Assembly: GCA_965115815.1 (NCBI GenBank)
Contig: OZ220465.1
Location: forward strand, 1,364,001-1,428,000
Reading direction: 5' to 3'
From: VXPW01 sp965115815
GTDB taxonomy: Bacteria; Pseudomonadota; Alphaproteobacteria; TMED109
Length of the DNA stretch: 64,000 nucleotides
The notes below the pieces were generated by a model, which made no database searches, was not told the origin of the DNA, and saw nothing but the letters and a program-made list of their open reading frames with translations. A program made the position numbers and the translations under genes. This document shows, in pieces, positions 1 through 9,444 of the stretch. The number at the start of each line of letters is the position of its first letter. The stretch's first letter is position 1.

Positions 1-2850
1 GCGCTCGTCTCGCAGGCGCGGCGGGAGTGGCTGCGTCAGACGACGCGCAAGCTTGCATGCATCGTGGTGTGTTCGGACCCGACGGCCGGCGGACGCAACG
101 AGAACGAGGACATCCGAGTCTCCGAACTTGAGTGTCCGGTGACGACGGACCCCGGCGAGATCGCGCAGTCGCTCGCCGGCAACGGCGTGACCCGGGTCGT
201 GTTCTGCACCTACCATTCGTTGGGGCGGGTGACCAAGGCTCAGGCGCAGCATGGCGCGCCGGCGTTCGATCTGGCCATCGCCGACGAGGCGCACCGCACG
301 ACCGGAGCGGTGCTCGACGTACGTGGGTCCGGTGATGGCCGCAAGGTCGATTTTCAGGAGTTCCACGACGACGCGCGGCTGAAGTCTCGCAAGCGCCTCT
401 ACATGACGGCCACGCCACGGCTCTACACAGAACGCTCCAGGGGCAGGCTCGCCGAACAGGGCATCACCGTCGTCGACATGGGCGATTGCGCGATCTACGG
501 GCCGGAGCTTCATCGGCTGCCGTTCGCCAAGGCCGTAAATCACGGCATGCTCTCCGACTATCGGGTGATCGTCCTCGGCGTCGGCGAGGGGAGCGTGACG
601 CCCGGCTTGCGGCGGCGCCTCGAAGGAATCGACCAGTCGGCGAAGGGCAAGCAGGCGCCGACCACCAACGACATGACGCGCGTGCTTGGCGTCTCGCTCG
701 CCGTGAATGGCGTCACCGAAGGCAAGGCGCTGGAGCAGCCGGGCAAGCTCCCGCGCACGATGGCGTTTGCCAACAGCATTGCGCGTTCGAAGTGGTACGC
801 GGAAGCGCTCATGGAGAGCGAGGTCCTGAGGGCCACTACCCGGCGAATGCAGGCCGGACGGGCGATGAAAGTTGTCGCGCAGCACCTCGATGCGTCGTCC
901 AGCGCGCTACAACGCAACCAGGAACTTCGCACGCTGGCCCGTGCCGACGCGGACGGGGAATGCCGGGTGGTGTGCAACGTCAAGCTCTTTACCGAGGGCG
1001 TGGACGTGCCGTCGCTCGACGCCGTTGCCTTCCTTGACCCCCGGGACAGCCAGGTCGATGTCGTGCAGGCGGTCGGGCGGGTGATGCGAACGGCGCCGGG
1101 CAAGCGCTTCGGCTACATCATCATTCCGGTTGTCGTCGCACCGGACCAGGATGTCGTGGCCGCGCTTGAGCGAGGCACGGAGGGCTACCGGACGGTCGGG
1201 CGGGTGCTGCGAGCGCTTCAGGCTCACGACGGGCGCCTTGCGGAGTCGCCCGCCAATTTCATCAAAGTTTACGAACAGTCCGGCGCGACGGCACCGGGAG
1301 AATCGGCCGGCGGTCAAGTTCGAGAGACAGCGGGAGAGGACATCCAGCGTGAAATTGATCTGAAGGAGGCCGAACAGGGGATTTACGCACATGTCGCCGC
1401 GGCGTCGGGGCTGGGCAAGCCCGGGCAGGTCGTTGCCGACGAGATTGCCGACGCAGTCCGTCACGCCAGCACCGTGCTCCAGGACGAAGCGACGGAGGAA
1501 CCGCTTGCGAAAGCACTTGACCTCGTGCCGGAAGACGACGGCGGCGCGAAGGGGGTCTGCACGGTCGCTGCGCTCATGCTCTGTAACGCCTGCCTGCTGC
1601 AACGCCGGCTGCGCGACGAACCGGAGATGAAGACCATTGTGCGGCTCGACAAGGTTGCGGGGGCGAAGCATCCCAGAGAGGTTCTCGAGGCCGCGTGGGA
1701 GGCGATCCTCGAAAAGGACTACGCGCCGGTGTTTCGCCCCGCGCTTGCGGTGCTGGCCGCCTTGCGCGAAGGCAAGGCCATCGACGACGCCATCCGCATG
1801 CTTGCCGAGTGCGCCAACCGCGTCGCCGACTCGCTCAGCGACCTCGGCTACGACCATGCGGGGCCGCTCTACCACCGCATCCTCGGATCCGCGAAGAGCG
1901 ACGGGGCGTTCTATACGAACAACCTGTCGGCGGTCCTGCTGGCGCGTCTCGCCTTCGCCCGGGATCTGATCGACTGGTCTGATCCGCAACCCGTGGCGAA
2001 ACTTCGAATCATCGATCCTGCGTGCGGGACCGGAACACTGCTCATGGCCGCCCTCCAGACCATCAAGGCCCGGGTCTCCGAGGCCGGGGAGATGAGGGAC
2101 GAGGATCGAAACGCTCTGCACAGGCATCTCGTGGAGGATGTTCTCTGTGGTCTCGATATCAACCAGCACGGCATCCAGCTCGCCGCGTGCAACCTGACCC
2201 TCGGCGCTCCGACCGTCGATTATGCGCGCATGAACCTGATCACCCTGCCTCACGGCCCACAGGTCGAGGGACCGCCGAAGGCGGGATCGCTGGAGATCCT
2301 GACGGCGGCAGAGGACTCCCGAGCAAGCCTTGCGTCCTTGATCGCGCCGCCCCGGTCGCTCGAAGGCTTGGATGCCGCCCAAGTCAACGAAAGTACGGAG
2401 ATCCGGTTCCCGCTGCGGAACCTCAATGCCGTGATCATGAACGCGCCGTTCACCGCGAACGAGAATCGAAGCAGGAAGTACGGCGCCGACGGCCGCAAGG
2501 CCATGCAGCGCCACGAACTCGACCTGCAGACGCGGCTCGCGCAGAGAGACCCGATGGCGGGCGCCGCCGTGACGGCGAACAGCATCCGGACCTTCTTCAC
2601 TCCGCTGGCCGACTCGTTGCTGAGGAAAGAAGAAGCCACGCTTGCGATGGTGATCCCGACCACGGCCTGCACAGGATCAAGCGGGGCGGCGGAGCGCCGC
2701 TTTCTTGCCGAGCGCTTCCGGATCGAGACCGTCGTGACCAGCCACGACCCGCGTAGGCCCAACTTCAGCGAAAACACCGCCATCCATGAATCGCTGCTGA
2801 TTTGTCGTCGTTTCCGACGAGGGGGGGGGTACAGGGGCCTGTCGGGATAG
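1..2850 (+). CDS. Helicase / N6-adenine DNA methylase fusion (5' end outside window, 3' end frameshifted)
   Basis: The frame is open from base 1, so the N-terminus (expected nuclease-like region and Walker A) is outside the window. An SF2 helicase core comes first: DEAH box (ADEAHRT) near base 283, motif III (YMTATPR) near 400, and motif VI (QAVGRVMR) near 1070. A gamma-type N6-adenine methyltransferase follows, with motif I DPACGTGTLL near 2014. Motif IV reads NAPF near 2440, where NPPF/Y is the rule. The protein would bind DNA, translocate and methylate adenine as a single-chain restriction-modification or related defence enzyme. The frame stops at 2848-2850 just after a run of nine G; the homologous protein continues in another frame. 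Family assignment rests on motifs; the exact system type is inferred. Confidence 0.85.
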   Translation, partial: ALVSQARREWLRQTTRKLACIVVCSDPTAGGRNENEDIRVSELECPVTTDPGEIAQSLAGNGVTRVVFCTYHSLGRVTKAQAQHGAPAFDLAIADEAHRTTGAVLDVRGSGDGRKVDFQEFHDDARLKSRKRLYMTATPRLYTERSRGRLAEQGITVVDMGDCAIYGPELHRLPFAKAVNHGMLSDYRVIVLGVGEGSVTPGLRRRLEGIDQSAKGKQAPTTNDMTRVLGVSLAVNGVTEGKALEQPGKLPRTMAFANSIARSKWYAEALMESEVLRATTRRMQAGRAMKVVAQHLDASSSALQRNQELRTLARADADGECRVVCNVKLFTEGVDVPSLDAVAFLDPRDSQVDVVQAVGRVMRTAPGKRFGYIIIPVVVAPDQDVVAALERGTEGYRTVGRVLRALQAHDGRLAESPANFIKVYEQSGATAPGESAGGQVRETAGEDIQREIDLKEAEQGIYAHVAAASGLGKPGQVVADEIADAVRHASTVLQDEATEEPLAKALDLVPEDDGGAKGVCTVAALMLCNACLLQRRLRDEPEMKTIVRLDKVAGAKHPREVLEAAWEAILEKDYAPVFRPALAVLAALREGKAIDDAIRMLAECANRVADSLSDLGYDHAGPLYHRILGSAKSDGAFYTNNLSAVLLARLAFARDLIDWSDPQPVAKLRIIDPACGTGTLLMAALQTIKARVSEAGEMRDEDRNALHRHLVEDVLCGLDINQHGIQLAACNLTLGAPTVDYARMNLITLPHGPQVEGPPKAGSLEILTAAEDSRASLASLIAPPRSLEGLDAAQVNESTEIRFPLRNLNAVIMNAPFTANENRSRKYGADGRKAMQRHELDLQTRLAQRDPMAGAAVTANSIRTFFTPLADSLLRKEEATLAMVIPTTACTGSSGAAERRFLAERFRIETVVTSHDPRRPNFSENTAIHESLLICRRFRRGGGYRGLSG
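2821..2829 (+). repeat. Nine-G homopolymer at the frameshift point of the methylase gene
   Basis: Nine consecutive G follow a CGA codon. With nine G the reading frame ends 21 bases later; with eight G it would run on into the downstream open frame (DRPTRFVALRTMP...), which looks like the natural continuation. Such tracts slip during replication and can switch genes on and off. A sequencing error in the homopolymer is the simple alternative. Confidence 0.8.
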
Positions 2851-3575
2851 GCCCACCCGCTTCGTCGCCCTGCGCACCATGCCCGCAACGCCGGCGGAAG
2901 CGGTCGAAGCCGCGGAGGCCATCGAAACGAACACTGCGGGTGAGTGGTTCACCGTTTACGAACAGCCGGAGAAGCGCGTCCGAACCGGAGACTGGCGGCC
3001 GTGCCAGTTTCTGGACCCGGAACTGGTGAGCGTTGCCATGCGTCTCGAACAGGAGGAAGCGCTCGCACCGCTGGGGAACCGATACCGGCTGGGTCCGGCG
3101 GGCCAGCGGATCCGGGATGCCTTTCGTCCGGTCGAGGAGGATGGCGACGGCGATCGGGTGTTCTGGGGGCGATCGAAGGATCTGCGGACGACGATGGGGG
3201 CCGTTCCGGAACAGGCGGTGGCGGAAAGGAAGCCGGCGCTCGCCGCCCGCTACCGGCAACAGGCGGGGTATGTCCTGCTGGCGGCGAAGTTCAACACAAG
3301 TTCCGGCCGGCTCCTCGCGATTTTCAGCAACCGGCCGGCTCTGGGATCGATGTGGGTGCCCATCCAAGATACGAGCATAGAGGAAGCGAAGGCGCTGTGC
3401 GCCTGGTGCAACGGCACTCTTGGCGCGCTGGGCTTCATGATGAGGCGAGGTGCGACGTTGATGAACCCGTCGTTCTCGCAGGCCGTACTTGCCACGCTGC
3501 CCGTTCCGGACTTCAGGACATTAAGCGCAGTTGCACTTGCCGAAGCGTTCGAGCAAACCAAGAGCATGCCGGTCC
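2851..3575 (+). pseudogene. C-terminal (target-recognition) part of the helicase-methylase, shifted frame
   Basis: This is the +1-shifted continuation of the preceding gene, with no start of its own needed: the frame is open from the G tract. It reads DRPTRFVALRTMP, then a region with FNTSSGRLLAIFSN, TLGALGFMMRRG and FSQAVLATLPVPD, as in the target-recognition end of single-chain methylase-specificity proteins. It is cut at 3575 by an IS66 element. Removing the IS66 element and one copy of its 8-bp duplication joins it in frame to 5954-6086. Removing the miniature element at 6087-6269 then gives a natural end at the TAA at 6283-6285. The ancestral gene is therefore fully reconstructable. Confidence 0.75.
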
Positions 3576-3583
3576 GTAACTAC

Positions 3584-5062
3584 TCACCCCTGGTTGGGGT
3601 CTGGTTGGCCGTAGTGCTCGTTGAGGATGTCTGCGGCCTTTCCGTTGAGGGCGATGTGGATGGCGACGAGAGGGTTGTAGCCGAGTGCCTCCATGGAGGT
3701 GAGGAAGCTTGAGCCTCGGCACCATGCGGTTGCGTGGAGCATGGTGCGGAAACATCCGGACACTTTGATCTTGACCTTGGTCATTCGGATCTTCTGTTCT
3801 CCGGCATTGTTGGTGAAGCTGACGTCGGGGTCCTTCATGAAGCGGAGGACGGACGTTTCGTGTTTCACGAGACGTTCATGCAGGTTGTGGGCGTCGGACT
3901 TTGCGATGCGTCCCCGGGTTCCTTTCGTCCGCGGCGGGATATCGGGCAACTCCTTGGCGCCTTGGGTGAGAAGGGTGCGGTAGCGCTTGCGCACGGCCCG
4001 GCGGTCGGTCTCGTTCAAGGCCTTGGATGCGCTCTGGTTGACCCTGTGGCAGACCCCGCGCAGCAGGCTCTTCATCAATCGCGCCCAGCGGTAGCCGTTG
4101 GACTCGACGACGAAGGCCCGTTCGCGCAGCAGGTGGCTGCCGCACAGCTGGTGGCGGCACTGATCGTAGCCCATGTATGCAGCCCAGCAGTCGTGGACCA
4201 GGACGCCTTGGTAGCGCGGGAGGATGCCGATCTCTTCGATCGCCTCCCGACCGCGCTTGCGGTGCGGGAACTTCACGGTCAGGGTGCCGTCGGTGACGAC
4301 AGGGAGCCATTGGGTCTTGCCGGCGACCCGGAATCCGGTCTCATCGACATGCAAGGCCGGGCGTTGCAGGAGATGGGCCACGGCGACCTCCTCCCAAGAT
4401 GCGAGCGCATCCTGAAAGCGCCGGACCTAGCCGAGACAGGTCGCCTCGGAGAGCTTGATGCCGGAGATCGCGTGCACGAGCGAGACAGCACGGCGCAGGG
4501 ACAGCATCTGGGCGATCAGCAGGTTGAGGACCAAGGCCTGGATGCGGACACCGTACTGCACGGGCCCCGGCATGAGGTCTGGGAACCGGCCCTTGGTCCG
4601 GGCCCGGCACTTCGGGCATTCCTTGATCTCGGCGTCGACGCGGCGCTCGACGACTTCGAACACGATGTCGTAGAGGACGCGGCGCTCCCGATCGACGGGG
4701 TCGACGTCGTCGAGGTCGGCGCCGCAAGCGTCGCAGGCATCGACGGTGATCGTCTCCTGGACGGTGGTCGTGCGCCGGTGACCGCCCGTCTGCGGGTTCG
4801 GCTTCGGGCCCTTGCCGTGGCTCCCGGTGCGCCGCGCGCTCTCGTCCTTGTCCGTCTGGGACGGCGGCAGACCGGAGTTCCGGCTCGTCTTGCGCGTGGC
4901 CTTCTCCAGGAGCACGGCCAGCAGCAGCTGGAGCAGCATCAGCAGGCCGCGGACGAGCGCCTCGCACTCCGGGGAGACCTTGCCTTGCATGCGGAGATCC
5001 TGGAACCGCTTCTGGAAGGCGTCGACTTCCTGGCGCAGGGAGGTGCCGGCGACGCTCGTCAT
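3584..5062 (-). pseudogene. tnpC: IS66 transposase TnpC, split by an in-frame TAG
   Basis: Total about 492 codons, normal for IS66 TnpC. The N-terminal part (5062 to 4430) has a leucine-rich helix, a basic SQTDKDESARRTG linker and a zinc-finger pair (CDACGADL, ECPKCRAR). The stop TAG lies at 4427-4429. The same frame stays open from 4426 to 3584 and contains the DDE core: HVDETGFR (first Asp), VHDCWAAYMGY (second Asp) and NNAGEQKIRMTK (Glu). The TAG sits where related transposases usually carry Trp (LADWV-like context), so a TGG-to-TAG change is likely. Copy 2 carries the identical TAG. Start chosen at 5062 because it overlaps the upstream stop as ATGA. Confidence 0.85.
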
Positions 5063-5382
5063 CCCGACGCCTCCACCCCCCGGACGGCCGCCCGCACGGC
5101 GAACCGCTCGCCTTCGGGCATCGTCCGGTAGCGCCGCGCCGGCGGCGGGCGCGTCCGGATGCCGCGGCGCTCCAAGGTCTCCAGCATCCCGAGGCCGGCC
5201 CCGACCCTGGAGCCGCCCTTTGCGGTCGTCCCGTGAAGGGGCTCGCAGAGGGTCTTCGCCCGCTCGGTGCGGCGGCAGGGGGAACACCGACCCACGGTCT
5301 CCCGAACCTCCGCGATCGGCGGGCGGGTCCGGCGGCGGCCCGAACAGGGGGTCGACTTCAGGTCGATGATTCGCTGGTCCAT
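5059..5382 (-). CDS. Small IS66 accessory protein with DruA/DUF4338 N-terminus-like module
   Basis: A 107-codon frame starting ATG at 5382 and ending TGA at 5059, overlapping the tnpC start by ATGA, which suggests coupled translation. The stretch RTERAKTLCEPL, then MLETLERRGIRTRPPP, resembles the start of DUF4338 (DruA-like) proteins, where an 'LCE..W' helix is followed by a 'L..L...G.i.LPp' segment. Copy 2 of the element has an in-frame shortened version (78 aa). No DDE or nuclease motif. The function is unknown; the DUF4338 likeness is weak and my inference. Confidence 0.5.
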   Translation of the reverse strand: MDQRIIDLKSTPCSGRRRTRPPIAEVRETVGRCSPCRRTERAKTLCEPLHGTTAKGGSRVGAGLGMLETLERRGIRTRPPPARRYRTMPEGERFAVRAAVRGVEASG

Positions 5383-5945
5383 GGGGATTCCCGCAGCCAC
5401 GATTCGACGACAGCATGCGAATCGGCGGGCGCTTGTCAAGCGGTGCGTGGACGACCCGCCCACGCACCGAAACGTCACCTCCTATCCAAGGCCTGCCGGT
5501 ATGGGAACACCGCCGTCACCTCGACGCACCTATCCGAATGCCATTGTCCCGCCGGGCGATCGACCCGTCGTCGCCTTCGATCCCTACCCGGCCGCCATCC
5601 ACACCTCCGACGCGGTCCGCCCCGATGGCCCATCTTGGAGAGGGTCCCTCCTACAACGTCAAGCGCAGATCTCCGGCGGAGGGGAACGGCAGCCCACGGA
5701 ACCCGCTCCACCGGACCGCACGGCGGACCCGCGACGTCCCGCGCGGGGTGCCCGGTCGCGTTGCGGACCCCTCCCCACAAGGCCGGAACGGGGAGCGGCA
5801 GCCGAAGATCGACCCACTTCTTGTCAGACGGACCCCGTGCATCCGGTCCTCGGCCGCAAGCGAGTGAAAGGGGCACGGAACAATGCCGGATCCGAACCCG
5901 TCAGGAAAAACGATTCGTCATCAGTAGGGGGGGGTGAGTAGATAC
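5383..5945. other. Non-coding left end of IS66 copy 1
   Basis: About 560 bp between the accessory gene and the outer repeat. It has no convincing gene, although several frames are open because of the high GC. The outermost roughly 130 bp, with TCAGGAAAAACGATTCG and CATCAGTAGGGGGGGG, is shared with the MITE-2 family, showing that MITE-2 is an internally deleted derivative. Probably holds the element's promoter and transposase-binding sites. Confidence 0.6.
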
Positions 5946-6086
5946 GCCGGTCCAACCCTGGAAGAACGCGGCGGACGACAACCTGCGCGATGTCCTAGAC
6001 CGGGCCGCAGCCACCACCACAGGTATTGAGCTTACGACGATCAGAGATCTGAGGGCGCGGCTCAGCTGCGAACCAACCGTTTCTAA

Positions 6087-6269
6087 GAGCCTGTACGGAA
6101 ACTATTGAGCGGCCCCGATTCTGGCCGCTCGTGCAAAGTATCGGCGTCGGAAAGACCGCTTCGAAAGCAATCTGACAGATGTGGAATGGGCTTGTTTGAT
6201 CCCGATGTAATCTCCAGCCACATCGCAGATACCAGAATCGGGACCGCTCCATAGTTTCCGCACAGGCTC
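6087..6269. mobile_element. MITE-3 copy a (IS5-type miniature element, 183 bp)
   Basis: Ends GAGCCTGTACGGAAACTAT and its inverse ATAGTTTCCGCACAGGCTC. TAA is duplicated at 6084-6086 and 6270-6272, a TNA duplication typical of the IS427-like IS5 group. Inserted in the last codons of the helicase-methylase gene. The interior can encode the start of an IS5-type transposase (see copy c). Three other copies are in the window. Confidence 0.85.
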
Positions 6270-6306
6270 TAACGTATCCGCTTAAGGATACGCGGGGGAT
6301 TTGAGC

Positions 6307-6467
6307 ATGCCAGTCGATTACTCAATGAGTATTTCTCGACTTACCGTCGACAAACTGGGCGTCAAGCTCTACGATAAAGTCTCCGCTGTCATCGCCGAAC
6401 TCATCGCGAATGCTTACGATGCCGATGCCACCCATGTGACGGTTCGAGCACCGATGGGAGAGTTTCT
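6307..6467 (+). pseudogene. N-terminal stub of a GHKL (HSP90/MORC-like) ATPase
   Basis: Starts ATG at 6307 (TTG at 6301 is an alternative) after GGGGGATTT. The product begins MPVDYSMSISRLTVDK and has the Bergerat-fold ATP-binding helix AELIANAYDADAT, in which the N box residues E and N are clear. About 54 codons remain before an IS5-family element cuts the frame. It lies 21 bp after the reconstructed stop of the helicase-methylase, so the two probably formed a two-gene defence operon. The rest of the ATPase is not found elsewhere in the window. Confidence 0.8.
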
Positions 6468-7151
6468 GGGGCCTGTTAACGCATTATGTGGTAGAATCCG
6501 GATCGCCGGTCCGTAGAGAGGACTCCCAGTCATGGAACTCACGCAAGCCCAGTAGGAGCGTATCGCTCCTGTCTTTCCGAAGCACCGCGGCAAGGTCTTG
6601 CTCAGTACTCGGTCGGTCCTGAACGCCATCCTGTACGTAGCCGAGCAGGAATGCACGTGGCGCGGGCTGCCGGCGCACTTCGGCACCTGGCACACCCTCT
6701 CCACCCGGATGAACCGCTGGGCGAAGAAGGGCGTCCTGGATCGGGTGTTTGCGGAGTTGCAGCGTTTGGAGATCATGCGGGTGAAGGTCGAGGTGCTGTC
6801 CTTGGACAGCACCGTGGTGAAAGTGCACCCGGACGGTACGGGAGCGCTCGAAAAGCATGGTGCTCAGGCCCTCGGGAAGTCGCGCGGGGGCTGGACCACC
6901 AAGCTTCATCGGGTAGCTGCGAAGGATCGAAACGCGGTAGGGTTTTCCTGGTCCGGAGGGCAGGAGGGCGACGGGCCCCAAGGGCGCACGTTGCTGCACC
7001 GCATGGTATTGCCAGATACCGCACGTTGTCTGGTGATGGACAAGGCCTATGAAGGGGACGAAACCCGTAAACTGGTGGCAAGTCGGGGACTGGAGCCCGT
7101 GGTCCCACCCAAGGCCAACCGGATCACGCCGTGGGAATACGATCGGGAATT
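6468..7151 (+). mobile_element. IS5-family element, right end lost
   Basis: Starts near GGGGCCTGTTAACGC inside the GHKL gene. It carries an IS5/IS427-type transposase gene and ends abruptly at 7151, where MITE-2 sequence begins. No right terminal repeat remains, so the element is dead. Confidence 0.75.
6532..7151 (+). pseudogene. IS5-family transposase, amber codon near the start and C-terminus missing
   Basis: ATG at 6532 reads MELTQAQ then TAG (6553-6555), then ERIAPVFPKHRGKVLL in the same frame. In relatives this motif reads QWERI, so TAG replaces a conserved Trp codon. Downstream come an HTH region (TWRGLPAHFGTWHTL), the first catalytic Asp (LSLDSTVVKVHP) and the second (LVMDKAYEGDETR). 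The third acidic residue and the C-terminus are missing because the element is cut at 7151. The residual frame runs on into MITE-2 to 7284 without meaning. Confidence 0.8.
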
Positions 7152-7725
7152 GTATCTACTCAGTATCTACTCACCCCCCCCTACTGATGACGAATCGTTT
7201 TTCCTGACGGGTTCGGATCCGGCATGGTTCCGTGCCCCTTTCCCTCGCTCGCGGCCAAGGACCGGATGCACGGGGTTCGGCTGACAAGAAGTGGGTCGAT
7301 CTTCGGCTTCCGCTCCCCGTTCCGGCCTTGTGGGGAGGGTCCGCAACGCGACCGGGCCCCTCGCGCGGAGGTCGCGGGTCCGCGCCCTGCGGTCCGGTGG
7401 AGCGGGTTCCGTGGGCTGCCGTTCCCCTCCGCCGGAGATCTGCGCTTGACGTTGTAGGAGGGACCCTCTCCAAGATGGGCCATTGGGGCGGACCGCGTCG
7501 GAGGTGTGGATGGCGGCCGGGTAGGGATCGAAGGCGACGACGGGTCGATCGCCCGGCGGGGCAAGGGCATTCGGATAGGTGCGTCGAGGTGACGGCGGTG
7601 TTCCCATACCGGCAGGCCTTGGATAGGAGGTGACGTTTCGGTGCGTGGGCGGGTCGTCCACGCACCGCTTGACAAGCGCCCGCCGATTCGCATGCTGTCG
7701 TCGAATCGTGGCTGCGGGAATCCCC

Positions 7726-7962
7726 ATGGACCAGCGAATCATCGACCTGAAGTCGACCCCCTGTTCGGGCCGCTGCGAGCACCTTCACTGGACGACAGCA
7801 AAGGGCGGCTCCAGGGTTGGGGCCGGCCTCGGGATGCTGGAGACCTTGGAGCGCCGCGGCGTCCTGACGCGCCCGCCGCCGGCGCGGCGCTCCCGGACGA
7901 TGCCCGAAGGCGAGCGGTTCGCTGTGCGGGCGGCAATCCGGGCGGTGGAGGCGTCGGGATGA
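7726..7962 (+). CDS. Shortened IS66 accessory protein (copy 2)
   Basis: ATG at 7726, TGA at 7962, 78 aa, overlapping tnpC by ATGA. It matches the copy 1 protein at both ends but lacks about 29 internal residues (roughly the RRRTRPP to AKTLCEP stretch), an in-frame deletion. It keeps the MLETLERRG segment. Function unknown. Confidence 0.45.
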   Translation: MDQRIIDLKSTPCSGRCEHLHWTTAKGGSRVGAGLGMLETLERRGVLTRPPPARRSRTMPEGERFAVRAAIRAVEASG

Positions 7963-9437
7963 CGAGCGTCGCCGGCACCTCCCTGCGCCAAGAGGTCGAC
8001 GCCTTCCAGAAGCGGTTCCAGGATCTCCGCACGCAAGGCAAGGTCTCCCCGGAGTGCGAGGCGCTCGTCCGCGGCCTGCTGATGCTGCTCCAGCTGCTGC
8101 TGGCCGTGCTCCTGGAGAAGGCCACGCGCAAGACGAGCCGGAACTCCGGTCTGCCGCCGTCCCAGACGGACCCGGACGAGAGCGCGCGGCGCACCGGGAT
8201 CCACGGCAAGGGCCCGAAGCCGAACCCGCAGACGGGCGGTCACCGGCGCACGACCACCGTCCAGGAGACGATCACCGTCGATGCCTGCGACGCTTGCGGC
8301 GCCGACCTCGACGACGTCGACCCCGTCGATCGGGAGCGCCGCGTCCTCTACGACATCGTGTTCGAAGTCGTCGAGCGCCGCGTCGACGCCGAGATCAAGG
8401 AATGCCCGAAGTGCCGGGCCCGGACCAAGGGCCGGTTCCCAGACCTCATGCCGGGTCCCGTGCAGTACGGTGTCCGCATCCAGGCCTTGGTCCTCAACCT
8501 GCTGATCGCCCAGATGCTGTCCCTGCGCCGTGCCGTCTCGCTCGTGCACGCGATCTCCGGCATCAAGCTCTCCGAGGCGACCTGTCTCGGCTAGGTCCGG
8601 CGCTTTCAGGATGCGCTCGCATCCTGGGAGGAGGTCGCCGTGGCCCATCTCCTGCAACGCCCGGCCTTGCATGTCGATGAGACCGGATTCCGGGTCGCCG
8701 GCAAGACCCAATGGCTCCATGTCGTCACCGACGGCACCCTGACCGTGAAGTTCCCGCACCGCAAGCGCGGTCGGGAGGCGATCGAAGAGATCGGCATCCT
8801 CCCGCGCTACCAGGGCGTCCGGGTCCACGACTGCTGGGCTGCGTACATGGGCTACGAGCAGTGCCGCCACCAGCTGTGCGGCAGCCACCTGCTGCGCGAA
8901 CTGGCCTTCGTCGTCGAGTCCAACGGCTACCGCTGGGCGCGATTGATGAAGAGCCTGCTGCGCGAGGTCTGCCACAGGGTCAACCAGAGCGCATCCAAGG
9001 CCTTGAACGAGACCGACCGCCGGGCCGTGCGCACGCGCTACCGCACCCTCCTCACCCAAGGCGCCAAGGAGTTGCCCGATATCCCGCCGCGGACGAAAGG
9101 AACCCGGGGACGCATCGCAAAGTCCGACGCCCACAACCTGCATGAACGTCTCGTGAAACACGAGACGTCCGTCCTCCGCTTCATGAAGGACCCCGACGTC
9201 AGCTTCACCAACAATGCCGGAGAACAGAAGATCCGAATGACCAAGGTCAAGATCAAAGTGTCCGGATGTTTCCGCACCATGCTCCACGCAACCGCATGGT
9301 GCCGAGGCTCCAGCTTCCTCACCTCCATGGAGGCACTCGGCTACAACCCTCTCGTCGCCATCCACATCGCCCTCGACGGAAAGGCCGCAGACATCCTCAA
9401 CGAGCACTATGGCCAACCCGACCCCAACAAGGGGTGA
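7959..9437 (+). pseudogene. tnpC: IS66 transposase TnpC (copy 2), same in-frame TAG
   Basis: Same organisation as copy 1: zinc-finger N-terminal part (7959-8591), TAG at 8592-8594, then the uninterrupted DDE part to 9437 (HVDETGFR, VHDCWAAYMGY, NNAGEQKIRMT). Only scattered substitutions separate it from copy 1. Since both copies share the TAG, the element either spread with it, moved by a transposase supplied from elsewhere, or the codon is read through at some level. Confidence 0.85.
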
Positions 9438-9444
9438 GTAGTTA

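Larger units (their letters stand above)
3576..5945 (-). mobile_element. IS66-family element, copy 1 (2,370 bp)
   Basis: The ends are GTAACTACTCACC on the left and GGTGAGTAGATAC on the right, imperfect inverted repeats. A perfect 8-bp target duplication GCCGGTCC lies at 3568-3575 and 5946-5953, the length expected for IS66. It carries a tnpC-type transposase gene interrupted by an amber codon, a short overlapping upstream gene, and about 560 bp of non-coding left end. Classical tnpA and tnpB are not seen. Inserted in the 3' part of the helicase-methylase gene. Confidence 0.9.

Noticed and set aside
907..2514. 535-aa minus-strand frame
   Set aside because: Opposite strand of the helicase-methylase; Arg/Gly-rich antisense shadow.
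3734..5131. 465-aa plus-strand frame over IS66 copy 1 (and its 573-aa equivalent 7785-9506 on the other strand)
   Set aside because: It is antisense to tnpC, is rich in Val, Ala and Leu from GC-rich codons, and has no family features.
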